Source of the DNA: Bacteroidetes bacterium 4572_114
GTDB lineage: Bacteria > Bacteroidota > Bacteroidia > Bacteroidales > 4484-276
Assembly (NCBI GenBank): GCA_002254335.1
Contig: NIVA01000058.1
Location: 1 to 31,647 of the forward strand
Direction of reading: 5' to 3'
Length of the DNA: 31,647 nt
The translations under genes and the position numbers were made by a program. Under the pieces are notes generated by a model. It saw only the letters and a list, made by a program, of their open reading frames with translations, was not told the DNA's origin and did not search any database. Position 1 is the first letter of the stretch. Each line of letters starts with the position of its first letter. Shown piece by piece: positions 17,043 through 25,688 of the stretch.

Positions 17043-17199
17043 CTGTCTTAAAACGAAGTTTTAGAAAATTAGCGGAATTTTATTGTTTCCAAACACGTGA
17101 TTACAAGATAATTAGAAGTACATATTAGCGCATCCATCCAGACGGACTTGCTTCGCTTCGTACGGACAAGTTTAGCGACTAAATAATGTTTTTGGCCGG
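17043..17199 (+). repeat. terminal-inverted-repeat element, copy C, carrying an insertion
   Basis: The left part matches copies A and B (TTAAAACGAAGTTTTAGAAA, ATTAGCGGAATTTTATT, ACACGTGATTA, GATAATTAGAAG, ATATTAGCGCAT). It then departs at about 17136 into some 45 unrelated bases (GACGGACTTGCTTCGCTTCG, GGACAAGTTTAGCGACTAAA) before rejoining the family near ATGTTTTTGGCCGGGACTC. The insert itself contains ACTTG...CAAGT and TTTAG-CGA-CTAAA inverted repeats. The element lies between the two ompH genes. Confidence 0.75.
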
Positions 17200-17265
17200 G
17201 ACTCTAAGATAGACATTAAATTGCTGGTAATGTAAAAAAAAACCGTAATTCTAAACGAAATAAAT

Positions 17266-17273
17266 TACTTTTG
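17266..17273 (+). promoter_or_regulatory. candidate -7 box of second ompH
   Basis: TACTTTTG matches TAnnTTTG exactly, and the same octamer is used upstream of uppS. It lies 51 bases before the ATG at 17325. A TTTG -33 box is not seen at the expected place. Confidence 0.5.
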
Positions 17274-17324
17274 CCAACGCAAAAAAATTAACATAACATA
17301 TTTTAATTGAATAAATTGAACAAG

Positions 17325-17834
17325 ATGAAAAAGACAGTAAAAGTTTTAGCAATTCTGGTTTTAGTAACATTTACCTTTGCAGTAAATACTCAAGCCCAAA
17401 AATTCGGGCACATTGATTTTGCCAAGTTATATTCTGTTATGCCAGGCCAGGATTCGGTAAGGGCAGTGTATGAAGCCTATGCCACCGGTTTACAAAACCA
17501 AATGACCACCATGCAGGCCGAACTGGAAAACAAGTTTATGGAATACCAGGCCAACCAGGCAACCATGTCCAACATTATTATACAGACAAAAGAGAGGGAA
17601 ATCCAGGATTTACAGGCCAGGATCGAGGAGTTTAACCAACAGGCGCAACAAGACCTGGGGGAAAAGGAACAGGAACTTACGGCACCAATCATAGAAAAAG
17701 CCCGTAAAGCCGTTGAAGATGTAGCCAAAGAAAACGGATACACCTACATTTTTAACAGTACCGAAGGCCTGCTTTTATATGCTGCACCAAACGACGATGT
17801 GATGCCGTTGGTAAAGGCGAAACTTGGAATGTAA
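17325..17834 (+). CDS. OmpH/Skp family periplasmic chaperone, second copy
   Basis: This is a 169-residue exported protein. I choose ATG at 17325, which gives a compact signal peptide (MKKTVKVLAILVLVTFTFAV, cleaved near TQAQ); a TTG six codons upstream is less likely. The mature part begins KFGHIDFAKLYSVMPGQDS, continues as a coiled coil rich in Gln and Glu (MTTMQAELENKFMEYQANQ through QQAQQDLGEKEQELTAP) and ends with GYTYIFNSTEGLLLYAAP. This is the usual tandem partner of the first ompH, probably a diverged duplicate. It has its own candidate -7 box and an intrinsic terminator after it, marking the end of the envelope cluster. Confidence 0.92.
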   Translation: MKKTVKVLAILVLVTFTFAVNTQAQKFGHIDFAKLYSVMPGQDSVRAVYEAYATGLQNQMTTMQAELENKFMEYQANQATMSNIIIQTKEREIQDLQARIEEFNQQAQQDLGEKEQELTAPIIEKARKAVEDVAKENGYTYIFNSTEGLLLYAAPNDDVMPLVKAKLGM

Positions 17835-17859
17835 CAAAACCGGGTGAAAAATTAAAATT

Positions 17860-17892
17860 AAAGTCCCTCAGATTGCTGGGGGACTTTTTTTT
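17860..17892 (+). terminator. intrinsic terminator after second ompH
   Basis: AAAGTCCCTCAG, a four-base loop ATTG and CTGGGGGACTTT form a strong stem followed by TTTTTT. It is 26 bases after the stop codon. The mirrored A-rich side may also serve the convergent minus-strand gene weakly. Confidence 0.92.
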
Positions 17893-18194
17893 GGTTAAGC
17901 CAACACCTGCCCGATTGTGTCATTCAGGCAGGCCTGCCCGACTGGACTGGTACAGGCGGGGATCCCCCACTGATTTTCACAGAGAAAGGATAGGGGTATA
18001 GGGTATAAGGCCGACCAGGCATAGGGTATAAGGTTATTGGGTGTAGTGTGAACGGTGAAATTGAATTGATCGAGATACTCAACGCTGCAAAACCCCGCAT
18101 ACCTCAAGGTAAATTGTCCAATATAAATTGTCCAATATAAAATGTCCAATTACCAATTTATTTTGGGTTTTCATTTTACATTCAACTCTTCTGT
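17893..18194. other. intergenic region between convergent genes
   Basis: There is no gene here. The region contains the palindrome GGCAGGCCTGCC near 17928, a twice-repeated ATAGGGTATAAGG separated by CCGACCAGGC (about 17995-18031), and three 14-base tandem units of AAATTGTCCAATAT at 18111-18152. Confidence 0.5.
18111..18152. repeat. 14-bp tandem repeat, three units
   Basis: The units are AAATTGTCCAATAT, AAATTGTCCAATAT and AAAATGTCCAATTA. The first two are identical. It lies downstream of both flanking genes. Confidence 0.8.
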
Positions 18195-18701
18195 TCAATA
18201 TTTTATATGATCTTTCTTCATTTGGATGGCCGGAAGATAATGCCGGATGTAATCATCAATAAGTTGCTGTACACGCATTGCCTTGCCTGCGGATTTTTTA
18301 TCTGCACACAAGGGTATTAGCCCCTCCCGATAATCTTTTTCCCACTTTTCTACATTGTCAATATCCATTAAAACCAAATGGGCAAGGTTTTGAAGGAAAA
18401 ATGTTTTTTGCCTTGCTGTTGCCCCTTTTGATTTAAAGTTGTTGAGGGCAGCAATTAATCCTGCTTTAATTTCCGGATCGGACATGCCCGGGAACAAATC
18501 GAATATTGGCCGAATAAGAACTACATACTCAGGTAACGCAGCAGGCAACATGCGGACGTACTCCCCCGTAGTGCCAAATTGATAAATGATCCGGTCTTTC
18601 TCAACTGTCACCGGGTAAATATCTTGTGAATAGCCTGAAAAAGATTGCCAAATAATAAATATGGCCGGGAGCAGGATTTTTATTTTAGATTGAATCATCA
18701 T
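18195..18701 (-). CDS. small exported protein of unknown function
   Basis: This 168-residue protein has a signal peptide (IKILLPAIFIIWQSFSGYSQ). I do not recognise the mature part, which begins DIYPVTVEKDRIIYQFGTTG and then looks mainly alpha-helical (DPEIKAGLIAALNNFKSKG, FFLQNLAHLVLMDIDNVEKW, AMRVQQLIDDYIRHYLP). There are no Cys pairs, sorting domain or membrane segment after the signal. Its ATG overlaps the stop of the upstream T9SS fusion gene by four bases (ATGA), which implies coupled translation and a linked role. Whether it is periplasmic or outer-membrane associated cannot be told. Confidence 0.75.
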   Translation of the reverse strand: MMIQSKIKILLPAIFIIWQSFSGYSQDIYPVTVEKDRIIYQFGTTGEYVRMLPAALPEYVVLIRPIFDLFPGMSDPEIKAGLIAALNNFKSKGATARQKTFFLQNLAHLVLMDIDNVEKWEKDYREGLIPLCADKKSAGKAMRVQQLIDDYIRHYLPAIQMKKDHIKY

Positions 18702-21526
18702 TTGTCAGGATTATTAATTACAACTTTGCCCGAAGCTACCTTGCCCCGCTTACTTAAAATGCTTACCTGGTAAAGTCCGGCTGGCCAGGTTGAGGTGTTA
18801 ATATTGAGGAAATCATCAGTATTCCCCACATTGTGCCCGAAAACTTTTGCCCCCAAATTATTGTAAACAACTACATTGCCTTGATGTATCCCATTCGGAA
18901 TTTCGATTTTTATATGGCTACTTGCCGGATTGGGCATAATTTTTAAATCCGGCAAACCGGTAACCGGAATTTCCGGTACAGAAACAAATCCCCCGTTGGT
19001 GGTTTTGAAAAGTTCGTTGTTGCAGGCCCAATATCCCGTGGTTTCACTTACCATTTGTACTTTATTGTATCGTTCCATTATATATACCGGGAATGGAACT
19101 TTGTATTGTGATGACCATGTTTGCCACGCATCATTCGTATATGCCAGGTTAAAGGTATCAACGAATGAGCCGAAACCGGAAGTGACTATCACACCATAGG
19201 CTGATTCCAGGGTGAGCAAGTCAAGGGTTAACAAATAATCCGGCATTTCCTGTTCTTCCCAGCTTAAACCCTCATCCGTTGAATAATAAACCATTCCGTC
19301 GCCGGCTTGGGCATAAATGCAATTTCCATCAAGGCTAACATCCAATTTTTGAAACTGCTTATCCTGCGGAAGTTGAAGCATTTGATCCCAGGTGTTACCC
19401 TGGTCTTCACTACGGAGGAGTATGCCTGTATAATTCGGAAAGATGGGATTATTATCTGAAAGTTCGAAAGTGGCCAATACAACCTGTTCATTCAAACAGA
19501 GGATATGATCGAAAAAACCGGGTACATCGGTAAAATAAACCTGTTCAGCAGGTGCATACGGTCCAATTCCCTCCATTTTGAAAATGGCCTTACCAAAATT
19601 GGAGTTTTCGATACCGAATGTCCCACTAAATCCCAATTCCAAATTTAAAAAATCTGTGGCATCCGGGACAGTAAAATCAACACTTGCATAATCCCAGAAT
19701 GTTCCTCCGGTAAAGGTGACCATTAAATTGGAGAAATAGGATTGAGCAATGTAAGTCTCAGTATCAAACATAAAAAAATCCTGCATTTCTGCTGTTTGAA
19801 ATGGTGGCTCTATGGTAAACCAGCTTAAACCTCCGTCATGGGTTATTTCAACAAAACCATTATCGGCCAGTAACACCCCGGTGTCTTCACTAAAAAATTT
19901 AGCATTGTTCAGGAGATAACTAATTGGCGGGGAATAAATATATTCCCACTGGGCTTTCTTTAAAAATTTTCCGCTCAATAATATTTGATTGTTATCTATG
20001 AGGCTGACAATATAATAACCCTCATAAAGGCCTGAAATATCGAATACTTCTTCTGTTACATATTTTCCAGTTTCCTTTTTTATGGCTATGCGGCCAAAAA
20101 GATCAGTTATTTCAATAACTGAGCAAGTGATATTTTCTGGAAGTATAACTTCCACTTGGTTTACTGCAGGATTAGGGTACACATTAAGGATTTCCACCTT
20201 TTTCCTGGGTTGTGTGCTTTTCACGCCGGTTGTTATATCGCAATTGCAAATTATTACCGTGCTGTCGATGGGGAACGGGCAAAGGCTGTCGTAGGTAAAG
20301 TTCCCGTTGTACAATGTATCCCACTCTAATTGGGAGTTTACCTTCAAAGCATAAGCGTCATACTCATTATCTGAATATACACCACCGGTAACTATGTATT
20401 TATCATCATGGGTTTTGGTCAGGCAATCTTCTATGGCATAGCCAATCTCATTATCAAGTGCCTTATTGATGTTTCCCAGGCTATCCGTAATTATCATTCC
20501 TATATGTACACCCTGCGACAGCGATGGCGTTGTACGGGTTACCATAAAAACCGCGGTATCATTTATAACATCGAAAGCCCAGGGAAGCGAAAAAACAATG
20601 GAATCCCCAAACGTGTGATGGTGCGACAGCAACTTGCCGGTATTGTTGATTTTTAACAAAACCGGAGTGGAAGCGATGGTTTGATTTCCATATTTTAGGT
20701 ATCTGGTGCCTCCGGCATAATAATTTCCATTCAGTTCAAAAACACTTCCAATTACTCCATGGAATTCCTCCTCGTCGCGCTGTGTGAAATATACCCCTAC
20801 CCACTCTTCATCCCCTTCGCTGTTGCATTTCACCACCATATTTCGGAGCCAGAACAAGTCAGGGTTTGCAGTATCGCGGTAATAGCCACGGCCACCAAAT
20901 AAAAAACCATTATCACTTGTGTTGATCAGGCTGTACATATCTTCATTAATAATATTTGGGTATTCTGATTGTGGCATAATATGTTTTATCCACAAGAAGT
21001 TTCCATTCGCATCCAATTTAACAAGTTGAAACCGGTTGTCAAAACCTCCTGATTCGGAAGCGTACCGGGTATGCAAAATAATATCGCCTGATAAGGTGTT
21101 TAATACCTGAACACCATAATTCCCACCAACAATATTCCATATTTTACACCAATCCAATGTACCACAAGCATTTACTTTAAACAAAACAGGATCGCCCCAG
21201 TCATCAATTTGTGTGGATCCGCCAGCTATCAAAAGGCTGTTGTCAGGTGAATATCTTGTGAGGCAACCTACATAAATGCTTTGATACGGATGTTTATAAT
21301 ATTTCGACCATAAAATATTGCCGTTCACATCGGTTTTGTTTAGCCACAGGGCATCCCAGTTTACCCTTGTTGCCTGTATAATTCCCATGTCGTAAGTATT
21401 GGCAACCCCGTAAGTATTTTCATAGCGGTTGGGCATGCCGTAAATCCGCTCCCATGTTTGGGCTGTTACGGCCTTAAAGGCTGTCAACAATAATACAAAT
21501 ATTATCAGCAAGCTTTTGGTTTTCAT
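18698..21526 (-). CDS. secreted T9SS protein, apparent fusion of two cargo proteins
   Basis: This 942-residue protein starts at ATG 21526 with a signal peptide (MKTKSLLIIFVLLLTAFKAV, mature TWERIYG). Its first half is repeats of a secreted beta-propeller type (WSKYYKHPY, LLIAGGSTQIDDWGDP, FLWIKHIMPQ). It ends in a complete type A sorting domain at about 445-524 (ILNVYPNPAVNQVEV to LLSGKFLKK). Residue 525 then begins AQWEYIYSPPISYLL, which looks like the mature start of another exported protein after an AxA-Q cleavage site. The second half has BNR/photosystem-II-stability-like units (ITHDGGLSWFTI, RSEDQGNTWDQM, YSTDEGLSWEEQ) and its own sorting domain at the C-terminus (LKIMPNPASSHIKIEI to GKVVINN). 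The ORF continues 26 codons upstream of the chosen start, but that stretch has no signal peptide. Ligand unknown. Confidence 0.85.
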   Translation of the reverse strand: MKTKSLLIIFVLLLTAFKAVTAQTWERIYGMPNRYENTYGVANTYDMGIIQATRVNWDALWLNKTDVNGNILWSKYYKHPYQSIYVGCLTRYSPDNSLLIAGGSTQIDDWGDPVLFKVNACGTLDWCKIWNIVGGNYGVQVLNTLSGDIILHTRYASESGGFDNRFQLVKLDANGNFLWIKHIMPQSEYPNIINEDMYSLINTSDNGFLFGGRGYYRDTANPDLFWLRNMVVKCNSEGDEEWVGVYFTQRDEEEFHGVIGSVFELNGNYYAGGTRYLKYGNQTIASTPVLLKINNTGKLLSHHHTFGDSIVFSLPWAFDVINDTAVFMVTRTTPSLSQGVHIGMIITDSLGNINKALDNEIGYAIEDCLTKTHDDKYIVTGGVYSDNEYDAYALKVNSQLEWDTLYNGNFTYDSLCPFPIDSTVIICNCDITTGVKSTQPRKKVEILNVYPNPAVNQVEVILPENITCSVIEITDLFGRIAIKKETGKYVTEEVFDISGLYEGYYIVSLIDNNQILLSGKFLKKAQWEYIYSPPISYLLNNAKFFSEDTGVLLADNGFVEITHDGGLSWFTIEPPFQTAEMQDFFMFDTETYIAQSYFSNLMVTFTGGTFWDYASVDFTVPDATDFLNLELGFSGTFGIENSNFGKAIFKMEGIGPYAPAEQVYFTDVPGFFDHILCLNEQVVLATFELSDNNPIFPNYTGILLRSEDQGNTWDQMLQLPQDKQFQKLDVSLDGNCIYAQAGDGMVYYSTDEGLSWEEQEMPDYLLTLDLLTLESAYGVIVTSGFGSFVDTFNLAYTNDAWQTWSSQYKVPFPVYIMERYNKVQMVSETTGYWACNNELFKTTNGGFVSVPEIPVTGLPDLKIMPNPASSHIKIEIPNGIHQGNVVVYNNLGAKVFGHNVGNTDDFLNINTSTWPAGLYQVSILSKRGKVASGKVVINNPDK

Positions 21527-21549
21527 GAACACATTTAATTTTAAGCAGC

Positions 21550-21580
21550 CCGGCAGGACAAGGTTGAAACATCCTACCGG
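21550..21580 (-). promoter_or_regulatory. leader hairpin upstream of T9SS fusion gene
   Basis: On the minus strand CCGGTAGGA and TCCTGCCGG pair (nine pairs, one wobble) around a 13-base loop, ending 24 bases before the ATG at 21526. It could be the terminator stem of the upstream S8 gene or a leader structure. There is no T-tract. Confidence 0.4.
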
Positions 21581-21606
21581 CACTGCAAAGTTTTTATAAA
21601 TCAAAA

Positions 21607-23086
21607 TTAATAAATTATTGTAAGCTTATTGGTTTTTAATGTTTTTCCGTTGCCGGTAATCCTGCACACATACACACCGGGTTTAATCCCTGTAACTTCA
21701 ACTACCATAAGGCCACTTGCATTGCCAAGGAAAACCTCTTTAACAACAGTTCCCGTCAAACTACAAATACTCATTACAAGAGCATCCCCGGTCTCATCAA
21801 CCGGATATTCGATAGAAATGCTTTTTTGTGCCGGGTTTGGAAAAATATTAAATCCTTCTATTGTAGTATTCACACTTATTGCTTCAAACCTGTCGTAAGG
21901 GAAGCCCGATGATTTAAAAGGGCTTGGTTTGAGAATGGGTTCATCGTAATTGATCATCCCAGAAGATATTAGCATATTACGAGCAAAAGTTGCTGGCTTT
22001 CCTGTTGCCTGGGCAAAGAAGCCGGCCAGTTCGGCAAGTTGTAAACTATCGGGCTGATAACTGAACTGTCCGTTATTGATAAGAATATTAAAAAGCGAAA
22101 TGTAATCGGCATATTCAACAATTTCTTCTGCTGAAAGATTAAACTGTAATGGAATGCCGGATAATAGTGAGGTGGCCTGAGCAGTGTTTCCTTCTTCAAG
22201 ATATAGCATTACAAGCTTATACTTTGCCGAAAGTGATGCTTCATTTTCGAGTAGTAATTTGGCACTATCAATATTATTATTCATATAATGGGCAAGCAGG
22301 AAATTAAATATATTGTTCCTTATGTTATCAATTGCATTTTCGTTTGCAACGGTCGTTTTTAACACACTATCCGACACATAGGGTGAAATGGCCAATAGCT
22401 CGTCCTTTGTATCATTGGCCGTAGTCGGTACTGTAGTTTCAACCTGGCTTTCAAGGGATGAGGTGTTTCCGTTATCAACCAGTACATTATATGTTTGTTC
22501 CAGGATGCTCAGGTCACTGCTCAATTGTTCATATTCGGCTAACATCGATTCACTTCCTGATGACCCTCCCCCTGTGTTATCCGGGCAACTTGTCAATGGG
22601 TTATAAGGTATAGATCCTTCGCTGATGGTTACATTAATACTGTATTCCTCGGGCTCAACTGGATAAACCTGAGGATTATTATGATAGTAATAAGTAACCG
22701 GATCGCCTTCATTATAGATATGGTACTCGTTTTGACCCCATTCTGTAAAAAGATTTCCTGCCGGTTCAGCGGAAGTGCCCTGATATATTGCAATCCCTTT
22801 ATATGGCAGTTCATCATCCACTATAACTGCAACATCATATAGGCATTTATAAAAATCGTTACATTTTAATTGAAGTCCGGTCGTTGATCCACGGTTTTGG
22901 TTTTGGGGTTGGATACCGATAAATAACCTTTCGAAAGAATTTCCGTAGTCTTCATTATTGTCATCTCCCGAATTATTAATAATTAAACCATGAAGTAAGT
23001 TGTCAAAGCCATAAGGTATAGTAAAATCTGCAATTAAGGAAATATGGTTATTGCTAATGCAATAGTTTGTGCTATTATCAAAAAAA
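21607..23086 (-). pseudogene. C-terminal piece of frameshifted T9SS S8 protease (beta-helix end, linker, sorting domain)
   Basis: This frame continues the S8 protein after the A7 tract at 23080-23086. Read from there it gives DNSTNYCISNNHISLIADF and later RLFIGIQPQNQNRGSTTG, with no start codon until ATG 22821 (MDDELPYKGIAIYQG). It therefore matches the missing downstream half, not an independent gene. The middle is a helical linker (YEQLSSDLSILEQTYNVLV). The last ~80 residues are a type A sorting domain (FNIFPNPAQKSISIEY to KTNKLTIIY) for secretion through the T9SS. If expressed alone from 22821 it would be 404 residues without a signal peptide, so it could not be exported. The gene is more AT-rich than its neighbours. 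Confidence 0.8.
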
Positions 23087-24785
23087 TACCGTATGACTCT
23101 GTTGTATAAGTCAATGGCAGATTAATTTCATTGTTGGATAAATTTACATTATCAAAACCGGAAGCATAAATACCTTTTAACACACCTTCAGAATTTGGAA
23201 ATCCGTTGTAGTTCCTGTGAACACCAAACTTTGTGTTCAAAACAGAAAATGTTTTGTCAGTGAGGCTATTTATTGCATAAATACCATAATATAGTGCATT
23301 GAACATGGATGGCTTATAATCATCACATGGCGATTGTTGAGTTAAACATAAATAATCGACCTTAAAACTTGAATTAACACTATATATACCTATTCCTAAT
23401 TCCGAAGTCCAAGTTTCAGTGTAAGCGTTAACACTAAATATGTTTTCAAATTCACAACCTTTAAAATCAATTCCCCTTACCCCTGTAAGTTTAACGAATA
23501 CATCGTTAGTAAAAGTTTCGAAAAAATATTCTGTTTTGTTGAACCTGACATTTTTAAAGTAACTAAGATTTGAAAATATTTCACCACTTATCGGGTGATG
23601 GTTTTCATAAGGCCACATGTCGATGGATACTTTATTATTGTAAAATATAGCAGTATCAGCCATAATAATTCCACCACTAGCTATACTTAAAAACTCATTG
23701 TATTTTCTGAAAGTTCCAACGGCTATTTTAGCATATTCTATCCTGGCACTATTTTTCAATTCAATTTTAGCCTGTGTTTCCGGTGTTAACTGGCTTTGAT
23801 TTACATCCCCCCAAAGTTCAATCCCTTCCCAGAGAAAAGAATTGTTATAAGTAGTTAATAAACCACCATCAATAATCAGTAATCCTCCCGGTTCAACTAT
23901 AATTTTTGCATTTTCTTTGAAAAACAATTTCGATTTTACGGTAAGGGTGCCTCCAGTACACACTTTAATATAATCGTTGATTATCTTAATACCATCAGCT
24001 CCTTCAAGTGTAATGTTTTGGCCATTACTAATAATGATGGGTTGTGTACTGGTAGTTGATATATCCCAGGCTGTTGACACTGCTTCATATGCATTTATCC
24101 TTCCATTACCAAGCAGACCTGCATAATTTGGATTAATGTTATCAATGTTATCACAAGTCAATTCGATTATTCCTTCAACTAACGCAGGAGGAGCGTCCGG
24201 TATGATTGAAAAAACTAAACCAGCTAGACCAGCTACAATTGGTGTCGCAAAAGAAGTACCAGTAACATAATAATAGATTGGTCGATATTGGTTATCAAAA
24301 GTCGTTGAAATCACATCGTAGCCTGGGGCACATACATCCACCTTGTCATTATGAGTATGTATTAATCCTCCGGGGCCTTCATGGGAATCATTTTGACAGA
24401 CACTTGAAACGCTGATAACACCATCATATGAAGCGGGGTACCTGTAGCAATTAGGTGTACAACCCGGAGGACTTCCACCGTTACCTGCACCTGCAATAAT
24501 GAGGGTCCCATTGTCTCTTATTAGGTACATAACTTTTTGAACAGATTCAGAATAAAGACAAATTGCAAAACTTGCATTTACTATTTTTGCTCCTGATAGA
24601 GATAATTTTAGCATACTACTAATCCACTCTGGATACTCTGGATTAAGATTGTATCCTAAAAGGGAACAATCATACCCTATCGAACTGATGCCAATACCAT
24701 TGTTAGTTTCTGCTCCTACACAACCCGCTACTGCTGTACCATGGACAGTGGGTGTATTAGCTGAGTTTACCATTGAGATTTTTTT
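23034..24785 (-). pseudogene. central piece of frameshifted S8 protease (His and Ser active sites, beta-helix)
   Basis: This is the subtilisin core in the second frame. From ATG 24773 it reads MVNSANTPTVHGTAVAGCVG, containing the catalytic His of HGT. The oxyanion-hole region IIAGAGNGG and the catalytic Ser in YYVTGTSFATPIVAGLAGL follow. After about residue 230 come parallel beta-helix-like repeats (ITLEGADGIKIINDYI, SLLWEGIELWG-type, FKGCEFENIF). The frame ends at 23034 shortly after a T7 run on the coding strand. Restoring one T would continue into the sorting-domain piece. The joint with the N-terminal piece is at an A7 run (24779-24785), where one more A restores DLIKKISMVNSANTP. Confidence 0.82.
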
Positions 24786-25335
24786 ATTAAATCAGGATGT
24801 GTGTACAGAAACCCCTTTTCAGGTATTCCTATTTTTATATTTGGATCACCTTGCGTATAATCCCAGGCTTGTTCGGCATTAATAAGGTCAAGCGCCCAAT
24901 TATTTCCCAGTTCAGGATACAAAAGATGGTAGTCATCTGGCGTATGAGATGGATAATAATTTGGAATCAATTCTATATATTTATAGGTTCCGTTATTATT
25001 ATCATAAAGTAGAGACATGAGCATTTCTTCATTCCCATGACATTTTAATGTATAGACATTTTCTAAATCATATTTATAGGCGTTTGGAAACGAATCAACA
25101 ATTGGGAATGACTTTTCAAATGCATAAACACCATATTGGTTGAATAAGTATTCAATATCAGTGTTATCCAATTCTACAGCAATAGTGTCCCCAATGTTAA
25201 TAAACTCTGGGATACCGGATTCATCTTCAACATTTACATATAATTGTCCTGTTAAAAAACTTTGGGAAATTGATGCTGGCGGTAAAAAAAGTATGCACAT
25301 AATTGCAAAAAAAACAAAGTTGTATTTTTTTTCAT
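24767..25335 (-). pseudogene. N-terminal piece of frameshifted S8 protease (signal, propeptide, first active-site strand)
   Basis: The readable frame from ATG 25300 gives LTGQLYVNVEDESGIPEF, a propeptide-like region, then WALDLINAEQAWDYTQGDPN and IKIGIPEKGFLYTHPDLI. The real start is probably ATG 25335. Inserting one base into either the A8 or the T8 coding-strand run there gives a typical signal peptide (for example MKKKYNFVFFAIMCILFLPP, then ASISQ). At the position of the subtilisin catalytic Asp (normally D-T-G) the sequence has P-E-K-G, so Asp is replaced by Glu. Together the three pieces would make a protein of about 1,240 residues, a normal size for a T9SS-secreted S8 peptidase. Confidence 0.8.
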
Positions 25336-25688
25336 ATCAAATATTATTAATTGGTAAATAAATGGCAAATTATAAAATCAAAAAGTATTATTACATTTTA
25401 ATAGTAAAACAATTAGATAAAGGTAAAAGAGTGATTTATGGAGGGAATGCTTTTTGGGAGTAAATTGAATTAAAGGGGTTGCTATCATTGATTTTTTGAT
25501 TTTATGCACGGCAAAAATAATTCAAAAACATGAAGAAAGCAAAATAATGTAGATTTGATTTCATTATTCGATATTTTCTTTTCCGTTTAAGGATGTCGCC
25601 AGTCCTATGTTTAATGTGTGATATCAGATGTTTCTTCTTCAATCAAAACATCAAACATCTTACATCAGATATCATATATCTTCTTCCT
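25336..25688. other. AT-rich intergenic region
   Basis: The 353 bases between the S8 gene and the alpha/beta hydrolase are very AT-rich, and no gene is seen. Near the hydrolase stop are degenerate ATCAGATGTTTCTTC / CATCAAACATC / CATCAGATATCATAT units (about 25620-25686). No clear promoter for the S8 gene is recognised. Confidence 0.5.

Noticed and set aside
18120..18150. TGTCCAAT direct repeats as an operator
   Set aside because: They lie downstream of both convergent genes, with no promoter nearby; treated as a plain tandem repeat.
21607..22821. Independent 404-residue T9SS gene starting at ATG 22821
   Set aside because: The same frame stays open upstream to the A7 tract and continues the S8 protein there; there is no signal peptide at 22821.
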